From NCBI GenBank assembly GCA_964405405.1, contig CAYONT010000072.1, positions 1-8,968 of the forward strand: a stretch of DNA of 8,968 nucleotides, given 5' to 3'. Source of the stretch: CAMCYM01 sp964405405. GTDB lineage: Bacteria > Bacteroidota > Bacteroidia > Flavobacteriales_D > Sanyastnellaceae. Each line of letters opens with the position of its first letter. Position 1 is the stretch's first letter. This document shows, one piece after another, positions 5,275 to 8,968 of the stretch. Position numbers and translations under genes: made by a program. The notes under the pieces are model-generated. The model saw only the letters and a program-made list of their open reading frames with translations. It did not search any database and was not told the origin of the DNA.

Positions 5275-6801
5275 ATGAAGTCCTTTCGCTTTCTTTCGTT
5301 GCCTTCCTGGGAGGAACTGAAGTTCCGGTGGGGGCGCAGGTCCCGGGGAGCGGGGGTGCCCCGGTGGGTGCTGGTGCCCGTGGGGGGGTGCCTCCTCTTC
5401 GCTGGTTGGATGTCGTTGGGGGTGGTGGTTCCCCGGTTGCGGGCCATCGGACCCGCACGGGCCGTGGCAGGGGTGGACGCGTTCGGTGGGGGGAGCGCGG
5501 TCGGCGGGGGGAGCGCGGTCGGCGGGGGGAGCGCGGTCGGCGGGGGGAGCGCGGCGGGACCCGTGGCCGCCCTGCCCGCTGTGAGCGAGGCGTTTCCCCT
5601 GCGCTGGAAGGCCCAAGTGGAGCAGCTCAGCTTCCGCACCCGGCTTGCCCTCCAGGGCGGCCGGCTCTTCGTCGGCTCCAACGGCCACGCCTTCAACGAC
5701 TGGTACCACGACATCGACAACGGCGTCTACGTCCTGGATGCGAAGACCGGACGCAGGATCGACCTGCTCGGCGCCGACACTTGGGGCGACCTGGATGTGA
5801 ACGGCGTCCTCGCCCACCAAGGCAACATCTACTTCGGCAATGACAACGACGAGTTCTTGTGCTACCGAGCGCGGGACGGGGCCCTGCAATGGCGCCTGCC
5901 CACCTCGGGGGATGTGGAACACGCCCCGAGCCTGATCCGCCGCAAGTCCGGCGACCCGGCCATCGTCTTCGCGACCGAGCAGGGCGAAGTCCGCGCCGTC
6001 CATCCCACCACCGGCGCCACCCTCTGGGTCCACTACGCCCCCGAATTCGAGGGCTGGAAACCCGGAAAGGAGCGCTGGGTCTACCGGGTAGCTGCAGCTG
6101 CTTCGCGGGGGAGGATTTACTTCATGGAGCCCGTGCTGCGGGATTTGGACCGGGATGGGGTGCTGGATTTGGCCTACAGCAATGGGGATGAAATCATGTG
6201 TTTGTCAGGCCAAACCGGCCGCACAATCTACCACGCCCAACAGGGCGGCGATGCGGCGTGGCAGCCCATCCTGCTGGACCATCCCGAGGGGACGGTGCTG
6301 GTGCTGGTGCATCGGGAATGGCGGAAGGAGGAGACGACGATCGAGCGGGTGCTGCTGCCGTCGGGCAAGCGCCTGCCGTCGGTGACGGTGCCGCTGGATT
6401 TCGGGTATGCGCCGTTCCAGCCAACGGAACCGGGCGCTGAGCAACTGCGCGTGTACGGCAAGTACGTCCTCAAGTTGCGGTCCACGGAACCTGTGCTAAC
6501 GGTGAACCGCGTGGCTTCAGGAGTGGAGTTGGATCTGTCGGATGCACGCTCCGCGCTACAGCCCACGCGCTGGAAGGGGCAGGAGGTGCTGATGTACATC
6601 GAGGAGTTCACCCGCCAAAGCAGCCAGCAAAGCCGTTTGCACGTGGTGGATCCGGTTACGTTCCGGGTGCATGCGTCGTACGCATTGCCCGGTTCGAGCG
6701 AGTCCCGGCCCCAGTTGCTCGATGTAGATGGCGACGGTCGGGTAGAGCTCCTGTACGGATGCCGCGATGGGATGTTGTATTGCCATTCTATTCCGCAATA
6801 G
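5275..6801 (+). CDS. Membrane-anchored PQQ-like beta-propeller protein with FG-GAP-type calcium loops
   Basis: This 508-residue protein has a basic N-terminus, one hydrophobic segment at about residues 31-53 (likely a signal anchor), a glycine-rich repeat linker (71-94) and a long repeat domain outside the membrane. The repeat domain shows PQQ/WD40-like blade motifs: GVYVLDAKTGRRI (150-162), FLCYRARDGALQWRLP, GEVRAVHPTTGATLWVHY (237-254), IMCLSGQTGRTIYH and RLHVVDPVTFRVHASY. Two acidic loops of FG-GAP type lie at DLDRDGVLDLAYS (290-302) and DVDGDGRVELLYG (483-495). No PQQ-dependent catalytic residues can be assigned, so a binding or scaffold role is likelier than an enzyme; the function is unknown. 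The ATG at 5275 immediately precedes the basic and hydrophobic signal region. It is 23 bases upstream of the next gene, with which it probably forms an operon. Confidence 0.85.
   Translation: MKSFRFLSLPSWEELKFRWGRRSRGAGVPRWVLVPVGGCLLFAGWMSLGVVVPRLRAIGPARAVAGVDAFGGGSAVGGGSAVGGGSAVGGGSAAGPVAALPAVSEAFPLRWKAQVEQLSFRTRLALQGGRLFVGSNGHAFNDWYHDIDNGVYVLDAKTGRRIDLLGADTWGDLDVNGVLAHQGNIYFGNDNDEFLCYRARDGALQWRLPTSGDVEHAPSLIRRKSGDPAIVFATEQGEVRAVHPTTGATLWVHYAPEFEGWKPGKERWVYRVAAAASRGRIYFMEPVLRDLDRDGVLDLAYSNGDEIMCLSGQTGRTIYHAQQGGDAAWQPILLDHPEGTVLVLVHREWRKEETTIERVLLPSGKRLPSVTVPLDFGYAPFQPTEPGAEQLRVYGKYVLKLRSTEPVLTVNRVASGVELDLSDARSALQPTRWKGQEVLMYIEEFTRQSSQQSRLHVVDPVTFRVHASYALPGSSESRPQLLDVDGDGRVELLYGCRDGMLYCHSIPQ
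5485..5556 (+). repeat. Four tandem 18-bp units encoding GGGSAV
   Basis: Units begin at 5485, 5503, 5521 and 5539. The second and third are identical (GGCGGGGGGAGCGCGGTC); the first differs by one base and the last differs only at its final two bases. They encode GGGSAV three times and GGGSAA once (residues 71-94), between the membrane anchor and the propeller. Each unit contains six consecutive G. The near identity points to recent copy-number change. Confidence 0.95.
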
Positions 6802-6824
6802 TCAAAGTTCAAATCAATCCAGTC

Positions 6825-8288
6825 ATGACAAGTTCAGCAGGTAGCAAGCAGGGGGGGGCGGGGCGCAGCGGGGTCGCGGGGCGCAGCGGGGTCGGGGCGT
6901 TGGCAGGGGTCGCGGGGTTGGCCGCGGTCGCGGTGGGGTGGTGGACGTGGTGGACGGACTACCCGGTGGGGCTGAGGCCGCCCCGGGCGGAGCAGGACGT
7001 GCCGATGTTGCGGTGGACGTTGTGCCAGGGCGAGGCGACGGAGATCCGCCTCGGGACGGGGACGCGGTTGGAAGTGCCGGCCGATGCGTTTGTGGGGCCG
7101 GACGGGACGGCGCCGGACGAGGTGGAGCTCTCGGTGCGGGAGTTCCAGGGGGCCTGGGACATGCTGCGGGCCGGCATTCCCATGCAGCAGGACCCCGGAG
7201 GGGCGGCCCACCTGCAGTCGGCAGGGATGCTCGAAGTCCGGGCCCAGGCCGCGGATGGGGGCGCCCCCCTGGACCTGCGCCCCGGTCGGGAAATCGGCGT
7301 CGCCCTGGCCTCGCATCACCCTGCCGGTGACGAATTCCAACTCTGGGCCCTCGACGACGCGGGCGGCTGGTCCGTCCCCGGCAACTTCGAGACCGTGCCC
7401 CACGCCGAGCGCGACGCCGCCCTCGCCGAAGTCGATGCCACCATCGCCCGCGGCCCCGTCCCCCCGAGCGCCCCCGACTCCCTCGCCCCCGCCGTCCTCC
7501 CCGCCGAACCCTGGTCCTTCACCCTCTACGGCGACCCCGAGGGGGCGCCCCACCTCCAAGCTTGGAAGGGCGTCACCTGGGACTGGATCCCCGACACCCC
7601 CGGCGCCCAGCCCCCCGTGCAGACCCTGCGCGCCGACTGGGACCAACTCGCCCTGGAGCCCCGGGGCGATGGGACGTATGATTTGGCCTTCACCTACGAA
7701 GCCGTCCAAGGCGACGGCGCGATCGTTCGCCACACCGAGACCGTCCATGCTGTGCCGCGCCTCAACCGCCGCCAGCTCGCCCGTGTGGAGCGCGCCTTTG
7801 CCGCCGACCGCGACCGCTGGGAAGCCCAGCTCGCCCTGCTGGCCGCCGAAAAGCGCTACCTCGCCCAGCAGGGGGCCTTCCTGCACCAGTTTGCCCTGCG
7901 TGGCCTCGGCGTCATCAACATCGACAAGCTGCAAAACGCAGAAGCCTACCCCATCGTTTCGTTGCGCTTTGATTTTGAAGGGAATACGCGCTTTCAGGCC
8001 AAACACAAAATCACCCTGGTCGATGTTTCCGCAGCGACTGTACTCACGTTTCAATCCTGCGACTGGGACCGCATCCCGGTCCCTCCCGGCGAGGTCCACC
8101 TGTACGTGGTGTTGGAGGATGGTACGGCGGCGGTGCTGGACGCTGCGGAGTTCGATGCCCAGGTTCGCAGGCGGGCCTCCCCGCGACCGTTCACGACGGA
8201 GCTCTCCTTGAAGCCCCGCCGCCTCTCCCTCGAGGAGGCCCTCGCCGCCGTCCCCCCCGGTCCCTCCGGCCCGCTGGCCCCGACCTAA
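6825..8288 (+). CDS. Membrane-anchored protein of unknown function, Bacteroidota-type
   Basis: This 487-residue protein is not confidently recognised. The ATG at 6825 is preferred over one at 6759, which lies inside the upstream gene. A short Gly/Arg/Ser repeat (residues 10-24) precedes one hydrophobic segment (about 24-44, ending WWTWWTD). Residues 70-180 form a beta-rich domain with RLEVPADAFVGPDG, VREFQGAWDMLRAGIPM and LQSAGMLEVRAQAADG. From memory this pattern recurs in uncharacterised Bacteroidota surface proteins and loosely recalls ZU5-like domains. A Pro/Ala-rich stretch (about 205-230), a probable coiled coil (about 312-350) and a C-terminal beta domain (FALRGLGVINIDKL onward) follow. 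No catalytic motif is seen. It probably acts outside the inner membrane with the upstream beta-propeller protein, since the genes are 23 bp apart and share an anchor-plus-glycine-repeat design. Confidence 0.8.
   Translation: MTSSAGSKQGGAGRSGVAGRSGVGALAGVAGLAAVAVGWWTWWTDYPVGLRPPRAEQDVPMLRWTLCQGEATEIRLGTGTRLEVPADAFVGPDGTAPDEVELSVREFQGAWDMLRAGIPMQQDPGGAAHLQSAGMLEVRAQAADGGAPLDLRPGREIGVALASHHPAGDEFQLWALDDAGGWSVPGNFETVPHAERDAALAEVDATIARGPVPPSAPDSLAPAVLPAEPWSFTLYGDPEGAPHLQAWKGVTWDWIPDTPGAQPPVQTLRADWDQLALEPRGDGTYDLAFTYEAVQGDGAIVRHTETVHAVPRLNRRQLARVERAFAADRDRWEAQLALLAAEKRYLAQQGAFLHQFALRGLGVINIDKLQNAEAYPIVSLRFDFEGNTRFQAKHKITLVDVSAATVLTFQSCDWDRIPVPPGEVHLYVVLEDGTAAVLDAAEFDAQVRRRASPRPFTTELSLKPRRLSLEEALAAVPPGPSGPLAPT
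6858..6893 (+). repeat. Two perfect 18-bp units encoding AGRSGV
   Basis: GCGGGGCGCAGCGGGGTC occurs at 6858-6875 and again without change at 6876-6893. It lies just after the start codon region and before the hydrophobic anchor of the encoded protein, preceded by a run of eight G. The unit length equals that of the repeat in the upstream gene and both units end in GGTC, though the sequences differ. Confidence 0.9.
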
Positions 8289-8346
8289 CCCCCCCCGCCC
8301 CCCCCGTCCCGCGGCGCCACCTTCCCCATTCCGGGACGACAGGCGG
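8289..8346. other. C-homopolymer spacer after the 6825-8288 gene
   Basis: Directly after the TAA stop are eight C, a G, eight C, a G, then a few bases leading into CCGCGGCGCC (8309-8318). The same 10-mer follows a C-run, G, C-run arrangement at 9-40. No terminator with a T-tract is visible. Confidence 0.5.
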
Positions 8347-8691
8347 GTGGATCGCAACGGAACAGACCGGGTGCATGAATTGGGTCGGGACTACATCTTC
8401 ACCAATTCCTTCAAGATGGACCTGGAATTTGCGGCGCGCGACTTCCATTGTGACACGGAACTGGCTTCCGACAACCGCGCTTGAATGGAGATGATCTTGC
8501 TGATGCTCAAGGATGTGCGGAACGGTTGGGTGAAGTGCTATGCATCGGATGGCAGGGGCCGGCGGGGCAAGCAGCTCTCGGTGGATGAGGTGGCAGCGCT
8601 CTTGGATTTCAGTTACCAGGTCCCTCAATTTGATCTCCATACGGGCGCGGTTTCCAGATGCAATGAGCAGCGCATGTCAAAGGTCAATGCC
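8347..8691 (+). pseudogene. Coding-like frame broken by an in-frame TGA; possible gene relic
   Basis: One frame reads VDRNGTDRVHELGRDYI through ELASDNRA, meets TGA at 8482-8484, then continues at once with ATG (8485) as MEMILLMLKDVRNGWVK and GRRGKQLSVDEVAALLDF. Both halves use codons like the intact genes and share one frame, so they look like parts of one protein split by a nonsense change. The 5' half has no ATG; only GTG at 8347 is available. The ILLMLKDVRNGWVKCY, SVDEVAALL and TGAVxx...VNAMKINW spacing vaguely recalls GldN/PorN-type T9SS proteins, but this is a weak impression. Alternatives are a sequencing error or two small genes with adjacent stop and start. The 3' limit is uncertain because no stop separates this frame from the next feature. 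Confidence 0.45.
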
Positions 8692-8946
8692 ATGAAAATC
8701 AACTGGATGTTGCTCGTTGGGGCATGGGGGGCTGGCTTTTCCCGGCCGGGGTGGTAGGCCAAACCCTCCTTCCAAAGTGAACCGCTCCCTCCCGTCTTGC
8801 GCTCGGTTGAGACGCCCGTGCACCCCGTTTCTGTGGACCCCATCTCGCCGGGTTCGGTGGTCTGGTTCGAAGCGGTTCGGTATGGCCGGGATTCGGCGCG
8901 GACCCTGGGCGGCGGGCTCACGGCCCGCTCCGAGGTCACCCGGTGA
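8692..8946 (+). pseudogene. Start of a secreted-protein gene, disrupted by a stop or paired frameshifts
   Basis: ATG at 8692 begins MKINWMLLVGAWG, a good signal-peptide start, but this frame hits TAG at 8755. After the TAG the same frame resumes coding-like sequence (AKPSFQSEPLPPVLRSVETP, then VVWFEAVRYGRDSARTLGGG) up to TGA at 8944-8946. In another frame, bases after the G6 run at 8726-8731 read WLFPAGVVGQTLLP, a better signal-peptide end. One missing G in that run, and one extra base near 8761-8776, would join all three parts into a single secreted protein. Either a real decayed gene or homopolymer errors would explain this. The function is unknown. Confidence 0.4.
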
Positions 8947-8968
8947 CGGTCCACCGGCCGGTCCGGGC

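Noticed and set aside
5485..5556. CRISPR-like repeat array
   Set aside because: The units are directly adjacent with no spacers and lie inside a reading frame; this is a coding tandem repeat.
4980..6033. Frames overlapping the end of rsmE and the start of the beta-propeller gene on both strands
   Set aside because: They are low-complexity Arg/Gly/Pro products of G-rich DNA and conflict with rsmE motifs and with the propeller gene's signal anchor.
6834..8357. Minus-strand 507-codon frame opposite the 6825-8288 gene
   Set aside because: It is Gly/Arg-rich shadow sequence with no domain pattern. The plus frame has a membrane anchor, structured motifs and operon spacing.
8482..8484. UGA read as an amino acid
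   Set aside because: pckA and rsmE both end with TGA exactly where their families end, so TGA acts as a normal stop here.
8191..8954. Minus-strand frames (8191-8640 and 8625-8954) near the right end
   Set aside because: No motifs or signal sequences are visible. The plus-strand frame has more natural codon use and protein-like segments, even though it is broken.
8935..8962. Dyads GTCACC-C-GGTGAC (8935-8947) and ACCGGCCGGT (8953-8962) at the right end as an attachment site or origin
   Set aside because: Short palindromes are expected in such GC-rich sequence, and there is no integrase, tRNA or replication gene nearby.

Overview
The window looks like a GC-rich member of the Bacteroidota, possibly a high-GC Flavobacteriales-type lineage. 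The evidence is: a secreted FG-GAP/VCBS protein whose C-terminal region resembles a type IX secretion (T9SS) sorting domain; an ATP-type PEP carboxykinase; an RsmE with the IGPEGDF motif; start codons without clear Shine-Dalgarno sequences; and TAnnTTTG boxes of the Bacteroidota -7 type. The lineage is inferred from these signs, not from a database search. A run of 100 N at 4234-4333 marks a scaffold join. Both window ends look damaged: the left end is pure G/C homopolymer and the right end holds disrupted reading frames.

Layout. Bases 1-2414 (minus strand) are one continuous reading frame of 804 codons that runs off the left edge. It encodes a secreted FG-GAP/VCBS-repeat protein. A 208-bp divergent intergenic region (2415-2622) follows, with several small symmetric or repeated elements. 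pckA (2623-4227, plus) encodes ATP-dependent PEP carboxykinase. The N gap comes next, then a strong intrinsic terminator (4335-4375) only a few bases before rsmE (4382-5149), the 16S rRNA m3U1498 methyltransferase. After a G-rich spacer come two closely spaced plus-strand genes, probably one operon: a membrane-anchored PQQ-like beta-propeller protein (5275-6801) and a membrane-anchored protein of unrecognised function (6825-8288). From 8289 to the end there is a C-homopolymer spacer and then about 600 bp of coding-like sequence interrupted by in-frame stops.

The genes do not form one pathway. pckA and rsmE are housekeeping genes; the other three intact or partial genes encode envelope or secreted proteins. 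The most unusual theme is that four of the five main genes (all but pckA) carry an in-frame, G-rich, often tandemly repeated insertion. These encode Gly/Ser/Ala/Pro/Glu-rich linkers and place clusters of G-runs on the coding strand. The insert in RsmE, a conserved enzyme where such an insertion is easy to recognise, is the clearest case. A second theme is that codons switch in blocks between G-ending and C-ending synonyms inside single genes.
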